From: Nocardioides sp. WS12
GTDB taxonomy: Bacteria; Actinomycetota; Actinomycetes; Propionibacteriales; Nocardioidaceae
Length of the DNA: 64,000 bases
Reading direction: 5' to 3'
NCBI RefSeq assembly: GCF_014108865.1
Contig: NZ_CP053928.1
Span: 3,596,001 to 3,660,000, forward strand
Both the position numbers and the translations under genes were made by a program. Shown in pieces: positions 1-8,225 of the stretch (its first letter is position 1; each line of letters opens with the position of its first letter). Under the pieces are notes generated by a model that was not told where the DNA came from, ran no database searches, and saw only the letters and a program-made list of their open reading frames with translations.

Positions 1-590
1 GCGTCGAGCGCGAGCGCCCCCTCGTGGGTGGTGAGCTGCATCTGCACCTCACCGGAACGGGTGGCGCGGCGCGGGACGTAGTAGGTCCGCAGCGCCGTGA
101 ACCGGCCGCCCTGGTCGTTGACGAACGTCATCGCGACGGCACCCCAGGTGTCGGTGCCCTTGCCCCGCAGCAACTGCTCCTCGGGTCGCCCGGTCTTCGG
201 GTTGTCGATCACATCGACGGCACCGCGCAGGTACGACAGCAGGTTCCGCTGCCCGACGCTCCGCGCCCGCCCGGCGACGGCGTCGTTGGAGGCACCGTTG
301 AACTTGGTGTCCGACGGCATCATCAGCGCCGTGTAGGCGTCGAGGATCGTGCTCTTCCCGACGCCCGAGGCGCCGGAGATCATGGTCGTGTCGCCGCGCA
401 GCGGGACGACGGTCAGTCCCCCGAACCCACCCCAGTTGACCAACTGCAACAACGACGCCCGCCACTGCACCGTGTCGTCCGCCGGCGTCGCCACGACGTC
501 CTCAAGAAACAACCCGTCTTCCGGCAAGTTCGTCGAGTAGTCCGAGCCGCCAGGCGAGGACGTATCGAGACGCTCCTGATCGATGCTCAC
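1..590 (-). CDS. jetC: Wadjet SMC-like ATPase JetC (N-terminal part, runs off the left edge)
   Basis: Only the first 196 codons are in the window. The GTG start at 590 overlaps the jetB stop (GTGA), and the frame stays open to the edge. Residues 72-81 read SGASGVGKST, a Walker A P-loop, followed by ILDAY as expected for an SMC/MukB-like head. Known role: JetC is the SMC-type motor of the Wadjet (JetABCD, MksBEFG-like) system, which extrudes small circular DNA for cleavage by JetD. The identification rests on the P-loop plus the jetA and jetB genes directly upstream. Oddity: residues 7-22 (RLDTSSPGGSDYSTNL) are encoded by a copy of an interspersed repeat, so the N-terminus is repeat-derived. 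JetD would be expected beyond the left edge and cannot be checked here. Confidence 0.88.
   Translation of the reverse strand, partial: MSIDQERLDTSSPGGSDYSTNLPEDGLFLEDVVATPADDTVQWRASLLQLVNWGGFGGLTVVPLRGDTTMISGASGVGKSTILDAYTALMMPSDTKFNGASNDAVAGRARSVGQRNLLSYLRGAVDVIDNPKTGRPEEQLLRGKGTDTWGAVAMTFVNDQGGRFTALRTYYVPRRATRSGEVQMQLTTHEGALALD
525..573 (-). repeat. Family B interspersed repeat, copy 1, inside the jetC 5' end
   Basis: This 49-bp segment is identical to those at 619-669 and 1426-1475. On the minus strand it begins GCGTCTCGATACG and ends CTCGACGAACTTG. It is read in-frame as the peptide RLDTSSPGGSDYSTNL. It has no stop in the used frame. Confidence 0.9.
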
Positions 591-1561
591 TGGCCCTCCA
601 AGTTCGTCGAGCCGTCAGCCAAGTTCGTCGAGTAGTCCGAGCCGCCAGGCGAGGACGTATCGAGACGCCCGAGACCCTCCTCGAAAAGGTCCGCATCCTC
701 TTCAGCCACGACCTCGGTTCCGTTCGCCTTCTGCAACGCCTCCAGCAGCTCGGCCAGCAGCTCCAGCGGCATCAACGGCTCCACGGCCTCACTGATCTCG
801 TACCGGTCATCCCCGACCGCACCGATGAGCAGCCCGGACTTCACGACCGAAGCAACCGCATTGCGCGCCCGCTTCTCGTCCCCGGCCTCGTCGGTGGCGT
901 GCATCGGGCGGAACGTCGCGATGTAGTCGACGATGTCCTCGCGGTCGATGAACACCCGCACGTCCCCACTCGCGACCCCGGCCCGCAACCGGTCGCGCAG
1001 GTGCACGAGCACCAGCGTCTCCTCGCGGGTCCACGCGGCGTCGTACAACAGGGTCGGGAAGCGGCTGGCAGTCTCGGAGATCGCCTGGCGCTTCCACGCC
1101 ACCTCCCGGCCGCGGTCGATGGCGAGGTCGAGGAAGAGGTCGTTGAGCCGCGACCGCAGGACGCGCTCGTTCTCGACCAGCACCTGCCAGTCACGCGGGT
1201 GGGTGCGCGCGCTGATGAAGCGCTGCTTGAGGAGCGTCACGAGCGCGTGCCGCTGCCCGTACTCCAGCCCACCCTCATCCCCCTCGAACAACGAGACCGA
1301 GTCGTCCTCGAACTCGCCTTCGTCCCGGTGGTTGAGGTGCGAGGAGCGCAAGCGACGAGCCTCGAAACCCCCGGCCTCACCATCGTCCGCCAAACTCGTC
1401 GAGAAGTCCGAGCCGCCAGCGTCAGCCAAGTTCGTCGAGTAGTCCGAGCCGCCAGGCGAGGACGTATCGAGACGCCCCCCGTCCTCGTCCCGGTGGTTGA
1501 GGTGCGAGGCCGCCCGCGGCCGAGCCTCGAAACCCCCGGGCTCTACATCCAACTCGGTCAT
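587..1561 (-). CDS. jetB: Wadjet JetB (DUF4194) with repeat-derived N- and C-terminal extensions
   Basis: 324 residues. The ATG overlaps the jetA stop (ATGA) and the stop overlaps the jetC start (GTGA), so translation is probably coupled. The core, about residues 83-297, is DUF4194/JetB-like (LEYGQRHALVTLL, then a winged-helix-like FIDREDIVDYI and SGLLIGAVGDDRYEIS). JetB is the kleisin-bridging MksE/MukE-type subunit of the Wadjet complex. Oddity: residues about 9-81 and 298-324 are built from two interspersed repeat families. Family A gives GGFEAR...SHLNHRDE twice, and family B gives RLDTSSPGGSDYSTNLAD twice, plus a degenerate copy (GGSDFSTSLAD). Family A also sits between genes elsewhere in the window. 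These extensions are acidic/serine-rich and probably disordered. An internal start nearer residue 83 cannot be excluded, but no coupled start is visible there. Confidence 0.85.
   Translation of the reverse strand: MTELDVEPGGFEARPRAASHLNHRDEDGGRLDTSSPGGSDYSTNLADAGGSDFSTSLADDGEAGGFEARRLRSSHLNHRDEGEFEDDSVSLFEGDEGGLEYGQRHALVTLLKQRFISARTHPRDWQVLVENERVLRSRLNDLFLDLAIDRGREVAWKRQAISETASRFPTLLYDAAWTREETLVLVHLRDRLRAGVASGDVRVFIDREDIVDYIATFRPMHATDEAGDEKRARNAVASVVKSGLLIGAVGDDRYEISEAVEPLMPLELLAELLEALQKANGTEVVAEEDADLFEEGLGRLDTSSPGGSDYSTNLADGSTNLEGQ
619..669 (-). repeat. Family B interspersed repeat, copy 2, in the jetB 3' end
   Basis: Identical over 49 bp to the copy at 525-573. It encodes RLDTSSPGGSDYSTNLAD near the JetB C-terminus. 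A truncated third of a further copy (the AAGTTCGTCGAG edge) lies next to it at 598-611, as if copies were added end to end. Confidence 0.9.
1325..1373 (-). repeat. Family A interspersed repeat in the jetB 5' part
   Basis: On the minus strand the edges are GGGGGTTTCGAGGCTCG and CGCACCTCAACCACCGG around a short variable palindromic centre. These are the same edges as the intergenic copies at 60543-60590 and 62958-62997. It is read in-frame as GGFEARRLRSSHLNHRDE. Confidence 0.88.
1426..1475 (-). repeat. Family B interspersed repeat, copy 3, in the jetB 5' part
   Basis: Identical over 49 bp to the copies at 525-573 and 619-669. A degenerate, partly deleted copy lies beside it at about 1389-1420. 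It is read as RLDTSSPGGSDYSTNLAD at JetB residues 30-47. Confidence 0.9.
1489..1540 (-). repeat. Family A interspersed repeat at the jetB N-terminus
   Basis: It has the same edges as the copy at 1325-1373 but a different GC-rich palindromic centre (GGCCGCGGGCGGCC on the minus strand). It encodes GGFEARPRAASHLNHRDE at JetB residues 9-26. Conserved edges with a variable self-complementary centre are typical of REP-like elements. Confidence 0.88.
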
Positions 1562-3048
1562 CGGCGCGACTCACTCTCAGTCAGGTCAGGGTCAGGAATC
1601 GCCATCCGCGGCACCGAGAACGTCCGCTTCGACCCATCCGGTCGTACGGCGGCGAACTCCTCCGCCACGTCCTCGGTCTCCCACGCATGGTCGGCGGCCA
1701 GGTGCAGCAGGCCGAAGATCTCCACGGGCCGGCGCAGCGACGGCTCGAGCCCGTCGAACAGTTCACCCAACGAGCCAGCAGGCAACAACGCACCCAGCGC
1801 ATCCGACAACCGCTGCCGCAGAACCGAAAGCTGCGGCCCACCCTGCGCCATCAGCTCAGCGAGGGACAACGAGGGTCCGTCGTCAGACTCCGCAACACCA
1901 AGCCGCTCCGGCAGTACGTCGTCCGCCGGGTCGTAGAACCGCTCGCGGAGGTGATCCAGGTTGGTCCGCAACGGCAACAAGGAGACGTCGTGGGTGGCGC
2001 GCGGCCCAGTGGTCGCCATCCAGCCCATCAGCTCGGACTCGACCTGCCGCAGCGTCTGCTCGAGCTCGCGATCGCGCGCGGCATCGTGGGACACGATGTA
2101 CTCCCGCAACGTCGCCGTCACCCGCGACCGCTGGGCGAGCACCCGGTCCAGTCCGTCCCGCACGAGCCGGACGGTTCCCCGCAGCTCGGCACGGTCGGCG
2201 TCGCCCAGGATCCCGTCGGACAGCGGGTGGTCGAGCAGCGCGGTGAGGTCCTCGCGGAGCTGCGTGACGAGCGCGTCGTCGCGCAGCAGCGCGAACGCCC
2301 CTTCGAACGCCCGCCCTTCGTGGGTGGCGGTCATCAGCGCGTCGGCGCGGGCGAGGTAGTCGTCGATGACCTGACCGGCTGGCCGGTCCTCAGCCCGGAA
2401 TGCGGCCAGGATCTCGCCGCGGATGGTCGCGAACCGCTCCTCGACCCGGGCGAAGTCACTGGGCAGTGCGGAGATCAGGGAGAGGAGTTCGGTGTACCCC
2501 TCGAGCATGTAGTCCTCGGTGGCGCTGACCATCTCTGCCCCGTCGACCAACCGGTCCCGCTCGGCCTTGAGCCGCGCGATCTCCTCGTTGAGCAGGGTGA
2601 CCCGAGCGCCACGGTCAGGGTTCGCCTCGGAGTTGAACCGCCGCACCGTGCCGAGGATGGTCGCGATCCGGTGCTCACTGAGCGTCGCCCGGTCGCGGGT
2701 CATGGACTTCACCAGCTCGAGCGCCTGTTGCGCGTGCGAGGTCAGCGTGTAGACCTCGTTGCCGACCTCGTCGAGCGATCGCACCAGCCACTGCCCGCGC
2801 ATCCACCGCTGACAGATGTCCCGCCCACTGCCCGCCGGTACGTCGCTCTCCCCCGCAGCACGAATCGCGGCGAGGTGCTCCTCGACCTGGCTGTGCAGTC
2901 GGGCCGTCGGGATCGGCTTGTTGTTCCGCCCGAACGCCGCCCGGAAGATCGTGATCACCACCGGCGCCTGCCGCTGGTGGAGCAACGTCAGGGTCGGCTG
3001 CGCGAACGCACCCTTGACCCGCGCCAACTCCCCCGCGATCTCGCTCAC
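1558..3048 (-). CDS. jetA: Wadjet JetA (DUF3375)
   Basis: 496 residues from a GTG start, with a GGGAGG ribosome-binding site about 10 nt upstream. The protein opens with an N-terminal winged-helix region (LTLLHQRQAPVVITIFRAAF, then PTARLHSQVEEHLAAIR), followed by a long helical, partly coiled-coil middle (LLNEEIARLKAERDRL) and a C-terminal wing. This is the layout of DUF3375/JetA, the kleisin-type MukF/MksF subunit that closes the JetC ring. First gene of the jetA-jetB-jetC operon; the stop overlaps the jetB start. No repeat insertions are seen in this gene, unlike its two neighbours. Family assignment is strong because the DUF3375-DUF4194-ATPase order is diagnostic for Wadjet. Confidence 0.9.
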   Translation of the reverse strand: MSEIAGELARVKGAFAQPTLTLLHQRQAPVVITIFRAAFGRNNKPIPTARLHSQVEEHLAAIRAAGESDVPAGSGRDICQRWMRGQWLVRSLDEVGNEVYTLTSHAQQALELVKSMTRDRATLSEHRIATILGTVRRFNSEANPDRGARVTLLNEEIARLKAERDRLVDGAEMVSATEDYMLEGYTELLSLISALPSDFARVEERFATIRGEILAAFRAEDRPAGQVIDDYLARADALMTATHEGRAFEGAFALLRDDALVTQLREDLTALLDHPLSDGILGDADRAELRGTVRLVRDGLDRVLAQRSRVTATLREYIVSHDAARDRELEQTLRQVESELMGWMATTGPRATHDVSLLPLRTNLDHLRERFYDPADDVLPERLGVAESDDGPSLSLAELMAQGGPQLSVLRQRLSDALGALLPAGSLGELFDGLEPSLRRPVEIFGLLHLAADHAWETEDVAEEFAAVRPDGSKRTFSVPRMAIPDPDLTESESRR

Positions 3049-3072
3049 TGCTGTCGTGCCTCCCCTGGCGTT

Positions 3073-3088
3073 CTGACCGGAGGGTCAG
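3073..3088. promoter_or_regulatory. Inverted repeat in the jetA leader
   Basis: CTGACC and GGTCAG separated by 4 bp, 25 bp upstream of the jetA start. The position suits an operator or 5'-leader hairpin. No regulator is identifiable from sequence. Confidence 0.35.
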
Positions 3089-3160
3089 CATTCCAGAGGG
3101 GTACGACGGCGGCTCGGTGAGGCCTGTACGGGCAACTCAAACTGAGTGGAGGACGTGCGT

Positions 3161-3206
3161 CAGTTCGCCCACTTTGGGCGCCCCAGTTCGCCCACCTTGG
3201 GCGCCC
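3161..3206. repeat. Two tandem 23-bp palindromic repeats between Wadjet and the SIR2 operon
   Basis: Units 3161-3183 and 3184-3206 differ at one base, and a degenerate third unit starts at 3207. Each unit holds a perfect inverted repeat, CGCCCA-N3-TGGGCG. They sit in the 402-bp gap (3049-3450) between divergent defence operons, where a shared regulator would bind. A 15-bp sequence matching 14 positions recurs at 8160-8174. Nothing else in this gap looks like a gene. Confidence 0.6.
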
Positions 3207-3450
3207 CAGTCCGTCCACGACGACATGGGGAGACACCCTATGGACCGCCCGCTTGCGGCGGAGAATGCCGAATGAGACGGCGCTCAGGGAAACAAGGACT
3301 GGCCAGGCGCTGTGCCTCCTCTGGCGACCAAACTCGCTCGCCTCCCCATGAGGATGCGATTCCACGCAGACGGACGACTCGCACGTGGGAGCATGTGCGG
3401 GTGGACCACCCCCCTGCGTTCCCCGCAGCCGCTGCAACGGCTCCGGCACT

Positions 3451-5154
3451 ATGACGGTGACTCCGCTGAACACGGTGTCCGAGGTCCTGGCCGCGTTCGA
3501 GAATCGATTCACTGAATTCGCGGACGGATTCGCCAATGGTGAATACGTGCTGTGGCTTGGCTCAGGCATCTCACGGGAGCGGATGCCTCCCGTTGACGCT
3601 CTCGTCGAGGACGTTGTCGAACTCCTTCGAAACAACGCAGACCGCAGCAACCCCTCATGCCGTTTCAACCTTGCTCTTGAAAGAGTGCTCGACCTGACCT
3701 CTCTCTCAAACGAGGCGCGAGCAGCAATCAACTACGACGCGCCCGTAAATGAGTGGACTGGCCGCGGCGATGTTGTGCGCTCGCTCGTTGGCAAGTACTC
3801 CGAAGTACTCAACGTTCGCGTCCCTGGCGAACCCCGCGACTTCCTCACCTGGACCGGACTTAACGTCCCAGGCACTTATGGCAACCCCGATATCGCCCCC
3901 GACGTGGAGCACTACTGCATTGGCGTTCTGATGCTCGAGGGCGTGGTCGACGGAGCTGCAACCTCCAATTGGGATGGATTGATCGAGAAAGCCGTCAAAG
4001 ACCTCACACCGGATGCGGACCGCTTGCTCCGCGTGGTCGTGAAGAGCGACGACTTTCGGGGAGCCGCAACCCGTAGCGTCCTCATCAAGTTCCACGGGTG
4101 TGCAATCCGGGCCGTGGAAAATGAAGGCCAGTACCGGGACCTGCTGATCGCACGAGAGCAGCAGATTTCGGCTTGGTCAGAGGACCCTGCGAATCGGTAC
4201 ATGCGAAACCAACTTGAATCCCTACTTTCGGGCCGTAATACGCTCGTGGTCGGGCTCTCGGTTCAGGACGCGAACATGCATTCCATGTTTGCGGCGTCGG
4301 CGCGCGACCTCGCCCGGCACTGGCCCAGCAAACCTCCAGCGCTGGTCCTGAGCGAGCGAGGCCTGCATTCTCGGCACCAACTCGCGCTCGAACTTATCTA
4401 CGGCGACGACTACGACAGCCATGAAGAAGACATCGTGCGCGGGGCGGTCCTCGGGTCGTACGGCAAGGAGACCTTACTGGGCCTCCTGATGTGGACCTTG
4501 ACTGAGAAGTTGGTTGCGCTCGTCGATTCCATCGGCGCCGCGGCTCTCAGCAATACGGACAGGAGTCGTCTGAAGACTGACCTCCGGGCCGCCAGAACGA
4601 CCGTTGGATCTCTGGCTGCAGATCCGACGCAGTTCCTTGAACTCGTTCTCGCGAACGTGAAGGCAACCATGTCGATGTTCAGACATGGCTCGCCGGCCGA
4701 TGGGCCGCGCGGCTACGAGCCAGTGACCGCAGTGCCAGCTTCAGAGGCTTTGGCGGATCCGGACTTTCCGGCGGCACAGTTCGGGCGATTCGCGGCGGCA
4801 CTCTCGTTGCTCAGTCGCGGCCATCACGCCTCTGAATGGGAAGTGGAACCGGACCCGGCAAGCGGAGCCGTCGTGGTTCGCTCTGCGGCAGATGCAAAGC
4901 GTGTCTTCGTCGTCCGCGACAGCCGGCAAGCGCTCGCACTGGAGAAGGCCGAAGACTTTGACCCTGACGACGATGTCAACGTCGTCATCTACGCCGACCG
5001 TCAGGTCGCTCGATTAGCGCGATCGCCTCGCGGCTCTTATGGACGTGTCGGACGGGTCGGCGCCATTCGATTCAGCATTGAGAGCATCTGCGACGACGCT
5101 GGTTCTGCGGATGATCTGTACGAGGAGTTCAAGATGGCAGGAGCGTTCGGGTGA
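3451..5154 (+). CDS. SIR2-domain effector (LmuA-like, Lamassu/ABC-3C-type system)
   Basis: 567 residues from the ATG at 3451. The upstream in-frame extension to 3385 reads like non-coding sequence (proline/cysteine-rich), so it is excluded. The N-terminal half is a SIR2-like NAD-binding domain: LWLGSGISRE (about residues 35-43), TSNWD at 171-175 and the catalytic-histidine context KFHG with His215. The C-terminal half (about 330-567) is not recognised. SIR2-type effectors in phage and plasmid defence hydrolyse NAD+. The gene overlaps the next by 4 bp (GTGA) and opens a three-gene operon with a small protein and an SMC-like ATPase, the known layout of Lamassu variants and of V. cholerae DdmABC. 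NADase activity is inferred. Confidence 0.82.
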   Translation: MTVTPLNTVSEVLAAFENRFTEFADGFANGEYVLWLGSGISRERMPPVDALVEDVVELLRNNADRSNPSCRFNLALERVLDLTSLSNEARAAINYDAPVNEWTGRGDVVRSLVGKYSEVLNVRVPGEPRDFLTWTGLNVPGTYGNPDIAPDVEHYCIGVLMLEGVVDGAATSNWDGLIEKAVKDLTPDADRLLRVVVKSDDFRGAATRSVLIKFHGCAIRAVENEGQYRDLLIAREQQISAWSEDPANRYMRNQLESLLSGRNTLVVGLSVQDANMHSMFAASARDLARHWPSKPPALVLSERGLHSRHQLALELIYGDDYDSHEEDIVRGAVLGSYGKETLLGLLMWTLTEKLVALVDSIGAAALSNTDRSRLKTDLRAARTTVGSLAADPTQFLELVLANVKATMSMFRHGSPADGPRGYEPVTAVPASEALADPDFPAAQFGRFAAALSLLSRGHHASEWEVEPDPASGAVVVRSAADAKRVFVVRDSRQALALEKAEDFDPDDDVNVVIYADRQVARLARSPRGSYGRVGRVGAIRFSIESICDDAGSADDLYEEFKMAGAFG

Positions 5155-5708
5155 GCGGCATCGACACGGTACTCGGCGTGTTGGAGAGCAACGGTTACAA
5201 ACGGCTTCCTAAGCCGTTGACGGTTGCGGGCACACAGTTTGAGTTCGAAGCCGCCGTTTCCGGTACGGACAAGTCCCAGGACCTCGTCATCGTCGCGAGC
5301 CGAGAACTGCCCCCACGTCGTCTCCTCCGCCTCGTCGCGGTTCTCGCTCGCAGCCTCGACGTAATGAACTCAAGGCGGCCAGTGACCGTTCTCATTCTCG
5401 GGAGCATCGGTCCTACTGAAAAGGCCGAACTGGAACGGCACGCCCGGATCCTCGTGCTCGGCACGAACGAACCCACAATCGAGGAAGTCAGACACGCGGC
5501 CTCAGTACTGCTTCCGCTCAGCCTGCCATCGGTGAGTGTCGCTGGGCGGGACCCGATCAGCGAAGTGTTTGAGATTCTCAGCGTTCAGTTGACCGACGAG
5601 CACGTAGCGCTGATCCGGTCCGCGGCCGGCGGTGCGGCCCACGTCGAGACAGCGCTGCGGAAGTACGTAAATGCTGCTGTCAGGGATGGGGCTGACGTCG
5701 ATGAATGA
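5151..5708 (+). CDS. Small middle component of the SIR2/SMC-like system (LmuC-like)
   Basis: 185 residues, GTG start overlapping the SIR2 stop (GTGA) and ending 8 bp inside the next gene. It has no catalytic motif that I can see. It shows an alpha/beta first half (LVIVASRELPPRRLLRLVAVLA, RPVTVLILG) and a helical C-terminus. Size and position between effector and ATPase match LmuC/DdmB, the small subunit that joins the SMC-like protein to its effector in Lamassu systems. The role comes from gene order, since the family is poorly conserved in sequence. Alternative: middle component of another ABC-three-component subtype. Confidence 0.7.
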   Translation: MSGIDTVLGVLESNGYKRLPKPLTVAGTQFEFEAAVSGTDKSQDLVIVASRELPPRRLLRLVAVLARSLDVMNSRRPVTVLILGSIGPTEKAELERHARILVLGTNEPTIEEVRHAASVLLPLSLPSVSVAGRDPISEVFEILSVQLTDEHVALIRSAAGGAAHVETALRKYVNAAVRDGADVDE

Positions 5709-8097
5709 ACGCCCACTGCGGAGCCTCACGGTTGCGGACTTCCGTTGCATTGAAGGACTCCGCCAGTTCCCGCTCGACGCGCCCGTCGTCTTGATCCACG
5801 GGCCCAACGGCACGGGGAAGACGAGCCTGCTGTCGGCGCTAGAAATGGCGCTAACTGGGCGTGTTAGTTCGATGGCGAGACAAGACGAGACGTACACGGC
5901 GCACCTGCCCTATAAGGGCCAGCCGTTCGCGATGGTCCAGGCGGGCGTCGAAGGGTCGGTCCGTCCGGAACCAACGGAGCGGATGACGATTGCGGGTGCC
6001 CGGGTCACAGGCCAGCCCGCTCTCGACCCAGAGGAGGCCCGCTTCTACAGCGAACGTTGCTATCTCGACCAGTCGTCTCTGGGTCGGCTCCTGGAGTTGT
6101 ATCAGCTCCGGGAAGGTAAGCAGGAGTCGCTCCTCGCACGGTTCGTCAACGAACTGCTAGGCCTTGAAGATCTCGACTCACTACGAAGCGGGCTGCAGGC
6201 CTCAACTCACCTTACGCAGTTGAAGAAGGTCGCTGACCGTCTGGCCCAGGCCGACGAGGAGGCCAAGCGCATTTCTCGCGAGGAAGTCGATGTTTCCGCG
6301 CAACGGGACGTCGCACGCGTCGAACTCGACAACGCAGCGACCCAGACGTCTCACCTCCTCGCCAGCGCGGGCATCGCCGCCGTCAACACCGATGTAAATG
6401 CGCTGCTCGAAGGCGCTCGTCGAATCGAACCGGCGGATGTGCCTCGGGTGCCTCACGGCTTAGAGGTTGACCGGGAACTCGCGGCCCTCAGGGGGCGGAT
6501 TGAGGTAGTGGCTGACCGCCCAACAGCGCAGCGACGTGCCAGCAGTCAAACAGCGCTCGAGGCCGCTTCTGCTCGCTTCCAAGGGTGGAAGTTGCACCAG
6601 CGGCCCCTTATCGATGCGTGGATTGCTGACGCACGCGCCGCCGGCATCAGCACCGACGGCCCGCTTGCAGACGGGATGGCGGCAGCGCTTGAGGGGAACG
6701 CTGCCGCGCTCACTCGGCAGGACACGCTGCGCCTGCAACGCGCGCAAGCTGTGGACTACCTCACCAGCCATCAGTCGGCCTTGGACGAGCTCGAAGTCGA
6801 ACTGTCCGAAGCCCAAACTGAAGCAACATCGATGGTCGAAGGACTCGCCGCAGTCCGTTCCGTCGTCACCGATGACATTTGTCCAGTCTGCGACCGCGAC
6901 TTCGGCGAAGTGGCAACCGGCCACCTATCAGATCACCTCGACAGCAAGATCACCCGACTTGCGGAGCAGGGGACGAAACTGGTTGGCCTGCACGATCGGC
7001 GAAGCCAGATTGACCAACAGGTCGACAAGGCGAGGCGGGAACTCGATGCGTTCGACGGCCGGCTTCTGCCGCCGGAGCGAGTGGCGGAGTTAAGCGAACG
7101 TCAGTCGGCGCTGGAGGCGCTAAGTGTGCGCCTCGACAACCTCGGCCCCGCGATGCGGGAGGGCGAGGAAGCGGAGGCTCACGCGTCCGCGGCGTCGCGC
7201 TCCCTCGAAGCACTTCAGGTTGCCGACACCGAGCACGAATACATCAGCACCGAACTTGCGCGCCTCGCTGATCTGCTCAACACCCCAATCAAGGAGAGCG
7301 ATACGCCGACGGCCGCCTGCGCGCGCCTGGTGGCCGCGTCTGCTGCCGCGATCGAGAAATTGCAACGTGAAGACACCGCCCGCCGGAACGTTGCCGACGC
7401 ATCACGTCGCCTTGGCGCCGCGAAGGAATCATTCGACCGGGCAACCACTCGGGTCGCCGAGACGGTCCACCGGCGAACTGTCTGGGACGGGTACGTCAAC
7501 GAGGCGAAGCGTCGTCAGAAGGTTGCCCGCGAAGTGTTTGACGCGGCATCCAAAGCGCGCACGACGATCGTGCAGAGCGTGTTCACGGATTCTCTGAATC
7601 ACGTGTGGGCGGACCTGTTCACTCGGCTGGCGCCGAGCGAGGAATTCGTTCCCGCGTTCGGCGTTCCGTCAGCGACAAAGACCGCCCTTGAGGTCACCCT
7701 CGAAACCCACCTTCCGAACGGCGACCCCGGTGGCCCGCCCCAGATGATGCTGTCCGCCGGAAACCTCAACACCGCAGCCCTGTCGCTGTTCCTGGCGCTC
7801 CATCTCGCCGTCGAGCCTCTCGTTCCTTGCCTGGTGTTCGATGACCCGGTGCAGGCCATGGATGAGGTGCATGTCGCTCAGTTCGCGGCCCTCATCCGAA
7901 CGTTGTCAAAGCAAGAGGGCCGTCAGGTCGTCATCGCCGTACACGAACGGGAGCTGTTCGAGTACCTCGCGCTCGAACTAAGCCCCGCTTATCAAGGTGA
8001 CAGTCTCATCACAATCGAACTCGGTGACCGCAGCGCTGACCCGGACGAGGGCATCACCCACCTGCACTACGCCGAGGATCGTGCTTTCACGAGCTGA
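5701..8097 (+). CDS. SMC/Rad50-like ATPase with zinc hook (LmuB-like)
   Basis: 798 residues from the ATG at 5701, preceded by an AGGGATGGGG purine tract; it overlaps the previous gene by 8 bp. Walker A GPNGTGKTS is at residues 34-42. Long coiled-coil arms flank a zinc hook, CPVC, at Cys394 and Cys397. A C-terminal ABC signature (LSAGNLNTAALSLFLAL) precedes Walker B (CLVFDDPVQAMDE, about residues 709-722). This is the Rad50/SbcC plan, but the neighbours are a SIR2 effector and a small subunit rather than an SbcD nuclease. A Lamassu LmuB / DdmC sensor is therefore the best fit: it would recognise foreign DNA ends or structures and release the effector. Last gene of the operon. Confidence 0.82.
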   Translation: MNERPLRSLTVADFRCIEGLRQFPLDAPVVLIHGPNGTGKTSLLSALEMALTGRVSSMARQDETYTAHLPYKGQPFAMVQAGVEGSVRPEPTERMTIAGARVTGQPALDPEEARFYSERCYLDQSSLGRLLELYQLREGKQESLLARFVNELLGLEDLDSLRSGLQASTHLTQLKKVADRLAQADEEAKRISREEVDVSAQRDVARVELDNAATQTSHLLASAGIAAVNTDVNALLEGARRIEPADVPRVPHGLEVDRELAALRGRIEVVADRPTAQRRASSQTALEAASARFQGWKLHQRPLIDAWIADARAAGISTDGPLADGMAAALEGNAAALTRQDTLRLQRAQAVDYLTSHQSALDELEVELSEAQTEATSMVEGLAAVRSVVTDDICPVCDRDFGEVATGHLSDHLDSKITRLAEQGTKLVGLHDRRSQIDQQVDKARRELDAFDGRLLPPERVAELSERQSALEALSVRLDNLGPAMREGEEAEAHASAASRSLEALQVADTEHEYISTELARLADLLNTPIKESDTPTAACARLVAASAAAIEKLQREDTARRNVADASRRLGAAKESFDRATTRVAETVHRRTVWDGYVNEAKRRQKVAREVFDAASKARTTIVQSVFTDSLNHVWADLFTRLAPSEEFVPAFGVPSATKTALEVTLETHLPNGDPGGPPQMMLSAGNLNTAALSLFLALHLAVEPLVPCLVFDDPVQAMDEVHVAQFAALIRTLSKQEGRQVVIAVHERELFEYLALELSPAYQGDSLITIELGDRSADPDEGITHLHYAEDRAFTS

Positions 8098-8159
8098 GCG
8101 ACAGGTCGTAGGTCCCAAGTAACAGCCGCCGGTTGAGTCAGATTGCCGTCAGGGCGATC

Positions 8160-8174
8160 CGCCCACTTTGGCCG
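8160..8174. repeat. Copy of the 3161-3206 palindrome-unit core, downstream of the SIR2 operon
   Basis: CGCCCACTTTGGCCG matches the core of the first tandem unit at 3166-3180 in 14 of 15 positions, same orientation. The two sites bracket the three-gene cassette. It lies in the 128-bp gap between convergent genes, so a terminator part or a cassette boundary are both possible. Confidence 0.4.
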
Positions 8175-8225
8175 AGATCACAGCGCCCACTGTTTCTCGG
8201 CGGCAGATCTGCCAGAGCGGCCTAA

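Noticed and set aside
525..1540. CRISPR array or phage-type direct repeats in the jet genes
   Set aside because: Copies are not evenly spaced, contain no variable spacers and lie in coding frames. They behave as an interspersed repeat family.
5701..8097. Identification of the zinc-hook ATPase as SbcC/Rad50
   Set aside because: No SbcD nuclease gene next to it. The coupled SIR2 and small-subunit genes fit a Lamassu-type system better.
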